Positions 1-9,301 of a stretch of DNA of 64,000 bases are shown piece after piece. This DNA comes from Bacteroidaceae bacterium (GTDB lineage Bacteria > Bacteroidota > Bacteroidia > Bacteroidales > Bacteroidaceae). Under the pieces are notes generated by a model. That model saw only the letters and a list, made by a program, of their open reading frames with translations. It made no database searches and was not told where the DNA came from. Location of the stretch: NCBI GenBank assembly GCA_017935785.1, contig JAGBGU010000045.1, positions 34,032-98,031 on the forward strand. The letters are read 5' to 3'. Position 1 is the stretch's first letter; each line of letters begins with the position of its first letter. The position numbers were made by a program, and so were the translations under genes.

Positions 1-83
1 GAAGACGGTCCCTTGGCCACGAAACTTAATTCCTGCTTGTCGCGAATGGAAAGATAGTTCTTTACCCAAAAATCTCTTATCAT
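1..83 (-). CDS. AAA-family ATPase, N-terminal fragment (cut by window edge)
   Basis: Reading the minus strand from the ATG at 83 gives an open frame of 27 residues that runs off the window: it begins MIRDFWVKNYLSIRDKQ and continues ELSF. The pattern of an aromatic, a valine, an N-Y/F pair and S-I-R-D followed by a hydrophobic strand is typical of the first beta-strand of AAA_15/AAA_21-type ATPases (RloC/OLD-like, often in defence or stand-alone ATP-binding proteins), which sits just before the Walker A loop. The Walker motifs themselves lie outside the window, so the family call rests on this short stretch only. It is on the same strand as the TonB receptor upstream but 348 bp away. Confidence 0.6.
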   Translation of the reverse strand, partial: MIRDFWVKNYLSIRDKQELSFVAKGPS

Positions 84-431
84 ACCGCAATACTTTACTC
101 GTTATTGTAATTTTTCTACGAATTTACACACTATTTCCGTAATCAGCAAGAATTATTACAATATTCTGTAATATTCTTACGAATTTAGCTATTTTTCGAT
201 AGATATCAAGAACGTTTTGGAAAACACAAGACTCTGACATTTTGGTTTGTGTCCATTTCTTCGGTTCTTCTAAATTTGAAATATCCATTCGAGGACAAAG
301 ATACGATTATAATATCAAAATTAATTCTGCCAACAGGTTATTCTCGGACTCCTAAATTCTACATGGTCCTCATAGAATGCAATGCACACAGAACGACTGG
401 GTTTCCTATAACACCTGTGACACTGACAACG
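84..431. other. intergenic region with AT-rich inverted repeat
   Basis: No credible gene. The stretch is AT-rich. Two copies of a TACGAATTTA-like word lie near 117 and 177, and between them an imperfect hairpin can form (GAATTATTAC near 149 against GTAATATTC near 168). A minus-strand -7 element of the Bacteroides type (TATCTTTG, 296-303) could start a transcript towards the ATPase at 83, leaving a leader of roughly 200 nt that would contain the hairpin. No matching -33 box was found, so this is tentative. Confidence 0.35.
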
Positions 432-2300
432 TCAGAAACTCAGCCGGAAGCCTCCCTGTGCTGATATGCCCGGCATTTCGTATCCCTTCATGATGCAATA
501 GTCGGTATCCGTGAGGTTGTCGGCAGTCACGAAGAGCTGCAACCATTCTGCCGGGTTGTACGATGCTTTCAGACCCAGCAAAAGGTAATTTTGCAAATGT
601 GTGTCCTGCGATACGAACAGGCTGTTCACTCCCTTCATCTGGGGATGTATTTCCCACTTCGGATGCGGCATCAGGTCCAGCGCCAAAAAGTATTGGTGGC
701 GGGGAGCACCGGTCAGGTTGTCCAAACTGGTGTGAAGGAAACTGTAGTTGGCCTGTATGCCCATCCATTCCAGAGGTTTGCATTTTGCTGAAACTTCCAC
801 ACCCTTGTTGGTGAAACGTCCCATGTTTTGGTTAATACCGTCCAGTACGGAAATGAGGTTGCTTCCCTTGCTGATGTAACCACACAGTTCCACACTGAGG
901 ACATGCCCTAATGTTTTGTTCACCGCCAGTTCATAATTGGTCATTTCTTCAGGTCCAAGTTCGGGATTGGCCATTTTGTATAGGTAAAGTTCCTTGAACG
1001 AGGGATTTCTGAATCCGCGCGCCACCGATCCTCTTACTCTCCATTCCCTGCCTAACGAGGCGGTAATGCCGGCCTGAGGAACCCAATGCGTGCCAAATAA
1101 GTTGCTGTTTACCATGCGCACACCGGCATTTGCCGAAAATCTACCTTGCATAAAACTTTGCGTAAGCGTCAGATAGGGCGAATATTCCACAATGTGCTTT
1201 CGCTTTAGGGTGGCCATCGGGGCTTGCGAGTGGTCTTTGCCGCCTGACAGTGGAATCTTTCCCGAATATGCGTCAAAGTCGAACCCGGCAGCGGCCGATG
1301 CCTCTGGCCATAGCTCCATGTTCTGGTATATCATCAGCCCCATCCTGTCATCCACGCTGTGAAATGCGGCCGGATCCTGTATGTGGTGATTGCCGTAGCT
1401 GTAATAGGCTCTCAGGTTGCCGCTTGTGCGTTCATACTTGTTTTTTGCCGATACCGATGCACTGCCCCTAACCACATTCTGGTGGTATATGCCGGTTGGG
1501 TCGTTCTTGTACACTTTGGGATAGACCGGATCATCAGCCAGGAACTTCATCAGCGAGTAGTCTGCCTGCAGATTCCATTGCTTGCCGGCTTCATAACCGA
1601 GTTTTGCAAACAGATTGCCCTGCTTGAACTTCATCCCTTCCTGTACACCGTCCGTACGGTCGAATCCGACTGATACGAGCGAGGAGAACCGGCCCTTTCT
1701 CGCCATATTTGTAAGATGTGTCTGCCATGTGTTGTACGAGCCGTATTGCGAAGTCAGACTTGTGTGGCATCCGTCCTCCTTTGCCTGTTTTGTGATGATG
1801 TTGATTACGCCTCCCATGGCATTTGATCCGTAGAGCACTGATCCGGGTCCGCGCAGGATTTCTACATGGTCTACATACTCCTTGCCATACATGTCCGCCA
1901 CATGATGGCTGAACAGTCCCGCAAACTGTGGTTGTCCGTCAACCATCATCAGCACCCCGCTTGTGGGGTCACCTCCGATTCCGCGCATCTTTATGCCGCC
2001 GGACCCTCCTGTGCTGATTCCGAACCCCAGCACATTGCGCTCGGCCACGAACAGGCTGGGTATGCTGCCCGACAGCGCGGAAAGCAATTGGCCTTTGGGT
2101 GAGGACTGAAGCTGTTTGTCGTTGACAATTGTCACGGTGTACGGAATGTTGTCGTGAATGGTTTCGACGGGCACCCCGGTAACAACTACCTCGTCCATGG
2201 CCGTGGAGCGGATAGAATCATTTGAGGAAGGCACTTTGCCCAAGAGATTTGTTATGCAGAGGAAACAGAGGAAAAACGTAAGGGAGTATCTTGTTATCAT
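432..2300 (-). CDS. TonB-dependent outer membrane receptor
   Basis: A 622-residue TonB-dependent transporter. A signal peptide (about residues 1-21) is followed by a short segment with DEVVVTG, a TonB-box-like sequence near residue 37, then the plug domain. Plug hallmarks are visible: the loop with MMVDGQPQ, then VEILRGPGSVLYGSNAMGGVINI near residues 148-170. The remainder is the 22-strand barrel, ending in GGFRLSF with a terminal aromatic as expected for insertion by the BAM complex. The length is short for SusC proteins (about 1000) and fits classical BtuB/CirA/FepA-type receptors for metals, cobalamin or siderophores. No SusD partner is present, so a glycan PUL is unlikely. Substrate cannot be told from sequence. 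It has its own promoter at 2323-2354. Confidence 0.9.
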   Translation of the reverse strand: MITRYSLTFFLCFLCITNLLGKVPSSNDSIRSTAMDEVVVTGVPVETIHDNIPYTVTIVNDKQLQSSPKGQLLSALSGSIPSLFVAERNVLGFGISTGGSGGIKMRGIGGDPTSGVLMMVDGQPQFAGLFSHHVADMYGKEYVDHVEILRGPGSVLYGSNAMGGVINIITKQAKEDGCHTSLTSQYGSYNTWQTHLTNMARKGRFSSLVSVGFDRTDGVQEGMKFKQGNLFAKLGYEAGKQWNLQADYSLMKFLADDPVYPKVYKNDPTGIYHQNVVRGSASVSAKNKYERTSGNLRAYYSYGNHHIQDPAAFHSVDDRMGLMIYQNMELWPEASAAAGFDFDAYSGKIPLSGGKDHSQAPMATLKRKHIVEYSPYLTLTQSFMQGRFSANAGVRMVNSNLFGTHWVPQAGITASLGREWRVRGSVARGFRNPSFKELYLYKMANPELGPEEMTNYELAVNKTLGHVLSVELCGYISKGSNLISVLDGINQNMGRFTNKGVEVSAKCKPLEWMGIQANYSFLHTSLDNLTGAPRHQYFLALDLMPHPKWEIHPQMKGVNSLFVSQDTHLQNYLLLGLKASYNPAEWLQLFVTADNLTDTDYCIMKGYEMPGISAQGGFRLSF

Positions 2301-2322
2301 GAGAATCTTTTTTAGATGACTG

Positions 2323-2354
2323 CAAAGTTACAAAAACATTCCATATCAGACAAT
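2323..2354 (-). promoter_or_regulatory. promoter of TonB receptor gene
   Basis: Minus-strand TAACTTTG (2323-2330) matches the Bacteroides -7 consensus TAnnTTTG; ATTG (2351-2354) lies 20 bp upstream as a -33 element. The start codon at 2300 is about 16 nt from the expected start of transcription. Confidence 0.55.
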
Positions 2355-2434
2355 AAATGCAAGAAGAAAATATCTTCGGAACAAAATTGTGAATTTTTGG
2401 GGATTTATATATGTGAATTGCCGAGATTTTTCAA

Positions 2435-2442
2435 TAACTTTG
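2435..2442 (+). promoter_or_regulatory. -7 element upstream of purF-like gene
   Basis: TAACTTTG on the plus strand, 58 bp before the ATG at 2500. No good -33 box at the expected distance. Divergent from the TonB receptor promoter. Confidence 0.4.
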
Positions 2443-2499
2443 TGTCGCAAAAATAAAGTTTACACACAACCCTGAATATACATTAACATTTAAAACAGT

Positions 2500-3927
2500 A
2501 TGGGCGGATTTTTTGGCACGGTGGCACAAGAGCCTTGCATTGCCGACTTGTTTTACGGCACGGACTATCAGTCACACATGGGGACTCGCAGAGGCGGAAT
2601 GGCCACATTTTCAGAAGAAAAAGGATTTTACCGTAGTATCCACAATTTGGAGAATACATATTTCCGAACGCGTTTTGAACCGGAATTGGAAAAGTTTGTG
2701 GGTAATAGCGGAATTGGCGTAATAAGTGACACTGATGCGCAACCCATGCTGATGAATTCGCATTTGGGACGTTTTGCCTTGGTAACTGTGGCAAAAATCA
2801 ATAACATGGAACAATTGGCCCAGCAGCTATTGAGCGAGAACATGCATCTGAGCGAGTTCTCCAGCGGCAGGATCAATCCCACAGAATTGGTGTCACTGCT
2901 TATTATAAAGGGAAAAGACTTTGTGGATGGCATTGAAAATGTGTTCCGCAACATTGAGGGTTCATGTTCAATGCTGCTGCTTACCGAGGACGGCATCATC
3001 GCAGCCCGCGACTCATGGGGACGGACGCCAATCGTTGTTGGCCGTAAGGAAGGTGCGATGGCTGTGACCAGCGAGAGTTCGGCATTCCCCACGCTTGAGT
3101 ATGAGATAACTCATTTCATCGGTCCGGGCGAGATTGTGCGTATCCGTCCTTATGGAATGGAACAGCTCCGCCGGCCTAACAAGAAAATGCAGATATGCTC
3201 TTTCCTGTGGGTCTACTATGGTTTCCCCACGAGCTGTTACGAAGGACGCAACGTAGAGGTGGTTCGCAATGAGTGTGGAAGAGTTATGGGGGAAGAAGAC
3301 ACCACCGAGGTGGATTGTGCCTGTGGCATACCCGACAGTGGTATTGGGATGGCTATGGGATATGCCAACGGCCATAAGATTCCTTATCAACGCGCCGTTT
3401 GTAAATATACACCCACTTGGCCCAGAAGCTTTATGCCGGCAAATCCGAATCTTCGCTCTCTGGTGGCAAAAATGAAACTCATACCCAACAAGGAAATTCT
3501 TGAAGGGAAGCGTGTCCTGTTCTGCGATGATTCTATTGTGCGCGGCAACCAGCTAAAGGACAAAACGGTATCGCTCCGGGAATTGGGCGCGAAGGAAGTC
3601 CACATGCGAATTGCCTGCCCCCCCCTGATTTACGGATGCCCCTTTATTAATTTTGCGGCGAGCAAGACAGAATTAGAACTGATTACGCGCAGGATAATTC
3701 AGGGTATAGAGGGCGACATGAACAAAAACGTGGAAGCATATGCCAGAACTGGTTCTCCGGAATATAAACGGATGGTAGATGAAATAGCCAAACGCCTGAG
3801 TCTGGACTCACTGATGTTCAGTAAACTGGAAACGTTGGTTCAGGCTATCGGACTGCCTAAGTGTCAGCTTTGTACCCATTGTTTTGATGGCAGCAGTTGC
3901 CATTCCATTAAAGGACAGTTGGAATAA
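2500..3927 (+). CDS. PurF-like amidophosphoribosyltransferase paralogue without glutaminase cysteine
   Basis: A 475-residue protein with the two-domain layout of glutamine-PRPP amidotransferase: an N-terminal Ntn glutaminase-like domain and a C-terminal phosphoribosyltransferase domain with the PRPP loop VLFCDDSIVRGNQ near residues 338-350. Cysteines that bind the 4Fe-4S cluster in Bacillus-type PurF appear in the right places: QIC near 232, YGC near 380 and CQLC near 456. The catalytic cysteine that should follow Met1 is replaced: the protein starts MGGFFG rather than MCGI. The nearest cysteine is residue 13. True PurF transfers the amide of glutamine to PRPP in the first step of purine synthesis; without the nucleophile this copy could use free ammonia or do something else. 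I recall such MGGFFG paralogues in other Bacteroidales, so it looks conserved rather than a mutation. Start: ATG at 2500. Confidence 0.85.
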   Translation: MGGFFGTVAQEPCIADLFYGTDYQSHMGTRRGGMATFSEEKGFYRSIHNLENTYFRTRFEPELEKFVGNSGIGVISDTDAQPMLMNSHLGRFALVTVAKINNMEQLAQQLLSENMHLSEFSSGRINPTELVSLLIIKGKDFVDGIENVFRNIEGSCSMLLLTEDGIIAARDSWGRTPIVVGRKEGAMAVTSESSAFPTLEYEITHFIGPGEIVRIRPYGMEQLRRPNKKMQICSFLWVYYGFPTSCYEGRNVEVVRNECGRVMGEEDTTEVDCACGIPDSGIGMAMGYANGHKIPYQRAVCKYTPTWPRSFMPANPNLRSLVAKMKLIPNKEILEGKRVLFCDDSIVRGNQLKDKTVSLRELGAKEVHMRIACPPLIYGCPFINFAASKTELELITRRIIQGIEGDMNKNVEAYARTGSPEYKRMVDEIAKRLSLDSLMFSKLETLVQAIGLPKCQLCTHCFDGSSCHSIKGQLE

Positions 3928-4075
3928 TTGAGACAAATTAAGCGTATTACATTAAACACGAATCGGTCAATAGACTGTTACGCGCAAATGAAGCCATCTT
4001 TTGGTCATCTGTTTAAAAAGTAAAGACTATTATCATCATAATGCTAATGACCGATTTGGATTAAAAGATTGCCTA

Positions 4076-5188
4076 ATGAAAAAGTTTTTCCTTATGCTGT
4101 TGAGCGTCTGTGTGCTCCCGTTGTGGGTTTCAGCACAAAAGCGGACGATTGTTCCCGGTGCGGAGTGGCCCGATAATAACGGATTGCACATAAACGCCCA
4201 TGGCGGAAATATCATACAGGCGGACGGCACGTTCTTCTGGTACGGGGAAAGTCGTCCGCGTGGAACGCATAAGGCAATGCCCGGTATCTCGTTATATACC
4301 AGTCCGGACCTTGTTAATTGGAAAGATTGTGGTATAGTCTTGTCTACGGTTCAACAGCCGGGCAGTCCCATTGAATACGGATGTGTAATGGAACGCCCCA
4401 AAGTGGTGTTCTGCCCTAAAACGCAAAAATATGTAATGCTTTTCCATTTAGAGCTGAAGGGTAAGGGGTATTCGGCAGCAATGATGGGTTTTGCGCAAAG
4501 CGATTCGCCATACGGGCCTTTCAAGTTTGAAAGGGCTCTCCGTCCCAATGCCAAATACTGGCCTGTTGACTTTAAACGGAAAGACAAGAAACTGGCGCAA
4601 AAACAGAATCCGGAAGACTATAAGGATTGGTGGACTCCGGAATGGCGGCAGGCCATAGAAAAAGGTATGTTCCTCTGGCGTGATTTCCAGGGAGGGCAGA
4701 TGAGCAGAGACCAGACGGTTTATGTGGATGATGACGGAACGGCCTATCAGCTTACAAGCAGCGAGGACAACCTTACGTTGCATTTGAACGAGCTGACGTC
4801 TGACTTCCTTGGTTTTACAGGACGTTTTATCCGTATTGCACCCGGAGGGCAGAACGAGGCACCCACATTAATGAAAAATGGTGATACATATTGGATGATA
4901 ACCAGCGGATGTACAGGCTGGGCGCCCAATGAGGCACGAATGTTCTCGGCCAAATCTTTATGGGGGCCTTGGACGCAACATCCTTCTCCATGCATCGGGC
5001 CTGATGCAAAGAAAACTTTCGGTGCACAAGGCACTTACATACTGAAGCATGGCGGCAGGTTTATCTTTATGGCTGACAGATGGATGCCAAAGACATTAAG
5101 CGAATCGCGCCATGTGTGGTTGCCCATCGAATTCGGGCCAGATGGGACTCCTCAGATCATTTGGCGGGACAAATGGGATATTGAGTAA
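4076..5188 (+). CDS. glycoside hydrolase family 43-like secreted enzyme
   Basis: A 370-residue exported protein. The ATG at 4076 is chosen because it gives a clean signal peptide (MKKFFLMLLSVCVLPLWVSAQ); an upstream start at 4001 would bury it. The mature region has the five-bladed propeller features of GH43: INAHGGNI near residue 42, YTSPDLVNWKDCG near 80, and repeated WGPW / YGPF turns. INAHGG resembles the GH43 subfamilies of exo-beta-1,3-galactanases and related enzymes (subfamilies 24/34), which lack the usual catalytic base. Substrate is therefore likely a galactan or other side-chain polysaccharide, but this is inference. A strong terminator follows. A second, different GH43 lies at 12752. 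Confidence 0.8.
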   Translation: MKKFFLMLLSVCVLPLWVSAQKRTIVPGAEWPDNNGLHINAHGGNIIQADGTFFWYGESRPRGTHKAMPGISLYTSPDLVNWKDCGIVLSTVQQPGSPIEYGCVMERPKVVFCPKTQKYVMLFHLELKGKGYSAAMMGFAQSDSPYGPFKFERALRPNAKYWPVDFKRKDKKLAQKQNPEDYKDWWTPEWRQAIEKGMFLWRDFQGGQMSRDQTVYVDDDGTAYQLTSSEDNLTLHLNELTSDFLGFTGRFIRIAPGGQNEAPTLMKNGDTYWMITSGCTGWAPNEARMFSAKSLWGPWTQHPSPCIGPDAKKTFGAQGTYILKHGGRFIFMADRWMPKTLSESRHVWLPIEFGPDGTPQIIWRDKWDIE

Positions 5189-5194
5189 GTGGCA

Positions 5195-5248
5195 TAAAAA
5201 ACAACCGGCAGGAAGGCTAAATGCCTAAAAACCTGCCGGTTGTTTTTT
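5195..5248 (+). terminator. intrinsic terminator after GH43 gene
   Basis: A long stem: AACAACCGGCAGG (5199-5212) pairs with CCTGCCGGTTGTT (5232-5244), with A-rich sequence before and a T6 run after. It can act in both directions. Confidence 0.85.
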
Positions 5249-5297
5249 GCCACGAAAAAAACTCCCTATTATATTAGGTACATTGCATAAAAATATG

Positions 5298-5305
5298 TAA
5301 TTTTG
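5298..5305 (+). promoter_or_regulatory. -7 element of ileS
   Basis: TAATTTTG matches TAnnTTTG. The ATG at 5337 is 31 nt downstream. No clear -33 box. Confidence 0.5.
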
Positions 5306-5336
5306 CGAATCTAAATTGAATAAAGCTATATTAAAT

Positions 5337-8300
5337 ATGAGTAAGAAATTCGCAAATCGTAGCCAATTGAACTTGTCGCAAGTGAACAAGGAAGTGTTGC
5401 AGCAATGGGACGATGAGGATGTTTTTCATAAAAGTGTGACAGAACGTGAAGGATGTCCTTCATTTGTTTTTTATGAGGGACCGCCTTCAGCTAACGGTAT
5501 GCCGGGAATTCATCACGTAATGGCACGTACCATTAAGGACACTTTCTGTCGCTATAAGACCATGAAGGGTTTTCTGGTCAGACGCAAGGCCGGTTGGGAT
5601 ACGCATGGCCTTCCCGTAGAATTGGGGGTAGAGAAGACGCTTGGCATAACCAAAGAGGATATCGGCAAGACCATTTCTGTGGCAGAATACAATGCCGCTT
5701 GCCGTAAGGACGTGATGAAGTTCACCAAGGAGTGGACCGAACTGACTCATAAAATGGGATATTGGGTAGACTTGGATGATCCTTATATAACATACGATAA
5801 CCGATACATCGAAACACTTTGGTGGCTTTTGAAACAACTCTACAACAAGGGATTGCTTTACAAAGGTTATACCATACAACCATATTCGCCCGCTGCAGGC
5901 ACCGGACTAAGTTCGCATGAGCTGAACCAGCCGGGCTGCTATCGTGACGTAAAGGATACTACTGTTATAGGCCAGTTCAAGATGAAGAACCCGAAGCCGG
6001 AAATGGCGGAGTGGGGTACTCCTTATTTCATCGCATGGACAACCACTCCATGGACATTGCCCTCCAACGTGGCACTTTGTGTGGGCCCGAAGATTGACTA
6101 TGTAGCTGTCCAGACTTACAATAGCTACTCTGGCGAAAAGATGACCGTGGTATTGGCTAAGCCTCTTCTGAACATGCACTTCAACCCTAAGGCGGCTGAA
6201 CTGGCTCTCGAAGACTATAAGCCGGGCGACAAGCTTGTGCCTTTTAAGGTTGTTGGCGAGTACAAGGGTGCGGAACTCGTAGGAATGGAATACGATCAGC
6301 TCCTTCCATGGGTGAAACCTGTAAGCGTGGATGAAAAGGGCAACTGGACTGATGCTTCAGCGCAGGCTTTCCGTGTTATCCCCGGAGATTACGTGACGAC
6401 GGAAGACGGTACGGGTATAGTGCACATCGCTCCTACTTTTGGTGCGGACGACGCTTTTGTGGCTAAGGCTGCAGGCATTCCCTCGCTTTTTATGATTAAC
6501 AAAAAGGGAGAAACGCGTCCGATGGTTGACCTTACCGGTAAGTTCTACCTGATGGAGGAACTTGACGAAACATTCTTGAACACTTGTGTGAACAAAGAAT
6601 TATATAAGGATTATGAAGGCCGTTGGGTGAAGAATGCCTATGATCCTCAGTTTACAGTTGAGGGCAGGTTTGACGAAAAGGCCGCACAGGCAGCTGAGTC
6701 TCTGGATGTGTTCATCTGCATTAAGATGAAAGGTGAGAACAAGGCTTTCAAAATAGAGAAGCATGTGCATAATTATCCGCATTGTTGGCGTACTGACAAA
6801 CCGGTCTTGTATTATCCGCTCGATTCTTGGTTTATCCGGTCTACTGCGGCAAAAGAACGTATGATGGAATTAAACAAGACCATCAACTGGAAACCGGAAT
6901 CAACCGGTACAGGCCGTTTTGGAAAGTGGCTTGAGAACTTGAACGATTGGAACTTGTCACGTTCCCGCTATTGGGGAACTCCGCTTCCTATTTGGCGTAG
7001 CGAAGAAGGCGAGGAAATCTGTATCGGCTCGGTGGAAGAACTTTACGGCGAAATAGAAAAGGCTATCGCTGCTGGTTTCATGACCAGTAATCCGTACAAG
7101 GAGATGGGCTTTGAACCAGGAGTATATACTAAGGAGAATTATGAAAAGATAGACCTTCACCGTCCATATGTTGATGATATTACATTAGTATCAGAGAGCG
7201 GCAAGCCCATGAAACGTGAGCTTGACCTTATTGACGTATGGTTCGATTCTGGCGCTATGCCTTATGCTCAGTTGCATTATCCGTTTGAAAACAAGGAAAT
7301 CGTGGACAACCGCACATATTATCCGGCCGATTTCATTGCGGAAGGTGTGGACCAGACCCGTGGCTGGTTCTTTACTCTTCATGCCATTGCAACCATGGTG
7401 TTCGACAGCATTTCCTATAAGAATGTAATCTCGAACGGTTTGGTATTGGACAAGAATGGCAACAAGATGTCAAAGCGTTTGGGTAATGCTGTTGATCCTT
7501 TTGGCGCCATTGAGGAATATGGTTCAGATGCTCTTCGTTGGTATATGATTACAAATAGCGCTCCATGGGATAATCTCAAGTTTGACATTGAGGGCGTAAA
7601 GGAAGTAACACGAAGCTTCTTTGGAAAACTATTCCAGACATACTCTTTCTTGTCTATGTATGCCAATGTGGACAATTGGTGTTATGAGGAAGCGGATGTG
7701 CCCATGAGCGAACGGCCGGAAATGGACCGGTGGATTATAAGCTGCTTAAATAGCCTTGTCCGTGAAGTGGAATGTTGCTACGAGGAATATGAACCCACAC
7801 GAGCTGGTCGTTTGATTCAGAGTTTTGTGGTGGACAATGTAAGTAATTGGTTTGTCCGTCTCAGCAGAAAACGTTTCTGGGGTTCAGCCATGAGTACAGA
7901 TAAACTCAGTGCATACCAGACTCTTTATACCTGTCTGGAGACGGTATCCAAACTGATGGCACCTATAGCTCCGTATTTTGCCGACCGTCTTTATCGTGAT
8001 TTGTGTGAGGCGACTGGCCGTGACTGCAAGAGCGTTCATTTGAGCCGATTCCCCATTGTGGATGAAACATGCATTGACAGGGAAAAGGAATTGTGCATGC
8101 AACTTGCACAGCAGGTTACCAGTATGGTTCTCAGCTTGAGAAAGAAAGAAGACATAATTGTACGCCAACCCTTGCAGCGTATTGCCATTCCGGCAACAGA
8201 TGCCGCACAGCAGCAACGAATTGCATCCATGCAACACCTTATTTTGGAAGAGGTGAATGTAAAGGAGTTGGAGTTTGTTGACGGACAGGGCATTCTAATA

Positions 8301-8822
8301 AAGAAAGTGAAGTGTAATTTCAGGACAATGGGCAAAAAGTTCGGCAAACTGATGAAGAGTGTCAGTGCTGCAGTAGAAGTCCTGTCTCAGGAAGAAATTG
8401 CACAACTGGAACAGGGTAATGTAACGGTGACTTTGTCAGATGGACAGCAAGTTTGCATAGAACGTGACGATGTGGAAATCTATAGCGAGGACATTCCCGG
8501 ATGGACTGTGGCAAACGAAGGAAGTCTTACTGTAGCCTTGGATATCCAGATTACACAAGAGTTAAGACAGGAAGGCATTGCCCGCGAGATAGTAAAGAGA
8601 ATCCAGAACCTGCGTAAGGAAAGTGGATTTGAGATAACTGACCGCATCTGTATTACCATTGAACATAATGAACAGACCGATGGTGCGTTGGAGAAGTTCA
8701 GAGATTACATTTGTGCACAGGTGCTGGCTGACAGCCTGGATGTGACAGACTCTATGTCTGCAGATTCCAAGATGTTGGATCTTGATGATTTCCAGGTTAA
8801 GGTTCTTATAGAGAAAAAATAA
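5337..8822 (+). CDS. ileS: isoleucyl-tRNA synthetase
   Basis: A 1161-residue class I aminoacyl-tRNA synthetase that charges tRNA-Ile in the cytoplasm. The HIGH-type motif is PGIHHV near residue 53, after PPSANGMP; the second signature KMSKR is near residue 710 (GNKMSKRLGN). The large CP1 editing insertion lies between, with TTTPWTLPSN and DGTGIVHIAPTFGADD. The C-terminal half has the anticodon-binding region, including DNVSNWFVRLSRKRFW. The length and motifs fit the longer, eukaryote-like IleS of Bacteroidetes, a type associated with mupirocin tolerance in other bacteria; resistance here is not shown. The ATG at 5337 is preferred over TTG at 5316 because of the -7 promoter element at 5298. 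First gene of a run that continues to 13747. Confidence 0.97.
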   Translation: MSKKFANRSQLNLSQVNKEVLQQWDDEDVFHKSVTEREGCPSFVFYEGPPSANGMPGIHHVMARTIKDTFCRYKTMKGFLVRRKAGWDTHGLPVELGVEKTLGITKEDIGKTISVAEYNAACRKDVMKFTKEWTELTHKMGYWVDLDDPYITYDNRYIETLWWLLKQLYNKGLLYKGYTIQPYSPAAGTGLSSHELNQPGCYRDVKDTTVIGQFKMKNPKPEMAEWGTPYFIAWTTTPWTLPSNVALCVGPKIDYVAVQTYNSYSGEKMTVVLAKPLLNMHFNPKAAELALEDYKPGDKLVPFKVVGEYKGAELVGMEYDQLLPWVKPVSVDEKGNWTDASAQAFRVIPGDYVTTEDGTGIVHIAPTFGADDAFVAKAAGIPSLFMINKKGETRPMVDLTGKFYLMEELDETFLNTCVNKELYKDYEGRWVKNAYDPQFTVEGRFDEKAAQAAESLDVFICIKMKGENKAFKIEKHVHNYPHCWRTDKPVLYYPLDSWFIRSTAAKERMMELNKTINWKPESTGTGRFGKWLENLNDWNLSRSRYWGTPLPIWRSEEGEEICIGSVEELYGEIEKAIAAGFMTSNPYKEMGFEPGVYTKENYEKIDLHRPYVDDITLVSESGKPMKRELDLIDVWFDSGAMPYAQLHYPFENKEIVDNRTYYPADFIAEGVDQTRGWFFTLHAIATMVFDSISYKNVISNGLVLDKNGNKMSKRLGNAVDPFGAIEEYGSDALRWYMITNSAPWDNLKFDIEGVKEVTRSFFGKLFQTYSFLSMYANVDNWCYEEADVPMSERPEMDRWIISCLNSLVREVECCYEEYEPTRAGRLIQSFVVDNVSNWFVRLSRKRFWGSAMSTDKLSAYQTLYTCLETVSKLMAPIAPYFADRLYRDLCEATGRDCKSVHLSRFPIVDETCIDREKELCMQLAQQVTSMVLSLRKKEDIIVRQPLQRIAIPATDAAQQQRIASMQHLILEEVNVKELEFVDGQGILIKKVKCNFRTMGKKFGKLMKSVSAAVEVLSQEEIAQLEQGNVTVTLSDGQQVCIERDDVEIYSEDIPGWTVANEGSLTVALDIQITQELRQEGIAREIVKRIQNLRKESGFEITDRICITIEHNEQTDGALEKFRDYICAQVLADSLDVTDSMSADSKMLDLDDFQVKVLIEKK

Positions 8823-8870
8823 AAAATCAGAAATCCGGAGGGAGGGGGCAACCTTATAAACTTTGAGAAC

Positions 8871-9260
8871 ATGGAAGAACAGAAAAAACGTTACACTGAT
8901 GAGGAGTTAGAGGAATTCCGTCAGATTATTCTTGCAAAGTTAGAATTAGCAAAACGTGATTATCAGTTACTGATGGATGAGCTTACCAACAAGAATGACA
9001 ATGGAGTGGATGACACAATGCCTACTTATCATGCATTGGAAGAAGGAAGCTCTGTCCAAAGTAAGGAAACAATGATGAACATGGCAGTGCGCGCCCAAAA
9101 ATTTATACAGGGTCTGCAGGCCGCATTAGTTCGTATACAAAATAAGACGTACGGAATATGCAGAGAAACAGGCAAACTCATCCCCAAAGAACGTCTGCGT
9201 GCTGTACCTCACGCCACATTAAGTATTGAGGCCAAACAGGAAAGGGACAGACGCAAATAG
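8871..9260 (+). CDS. TraR/DksA-family transcription factor with incomplete zinc finger
   Basis: A 129-residue protein: an N-terminal helical hairpin (about residues 5-90) and a short C-terminal finger region with YGICRETGKLIPKERL. In DksA the finger holds four cysteines or two Cys-Cys pairs and binds RNA polymerase through the secondary channel. Here only one cysteine remains (about residue 104), and the second pair is replaced by PHAT. Such cysteine-poor versions are known in the family. It sits 48 bp after ileS and 41 bp before lspA, an arrangement I recall in other Bacteroidales. Role in regulation of stable-RNA or amino-acid genes is likely but inferred. Confidence 0.85.
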   Translation: MEEQKKRYTDEELEEFRQIILAKLELAKRDYQLLMDELTNKNDNGVDDTMPTYHALEEGSSVQSKETMMNMAVRAQKFIQGLQAALVRIQNKTYGICRETGKLIPKERLRAVPHATLSIEAKQERDRRK

Positions 9261-9301
9261 ATATTTCCGTATAAAACAGATTCAAACATAAACGGACATT
9301 G

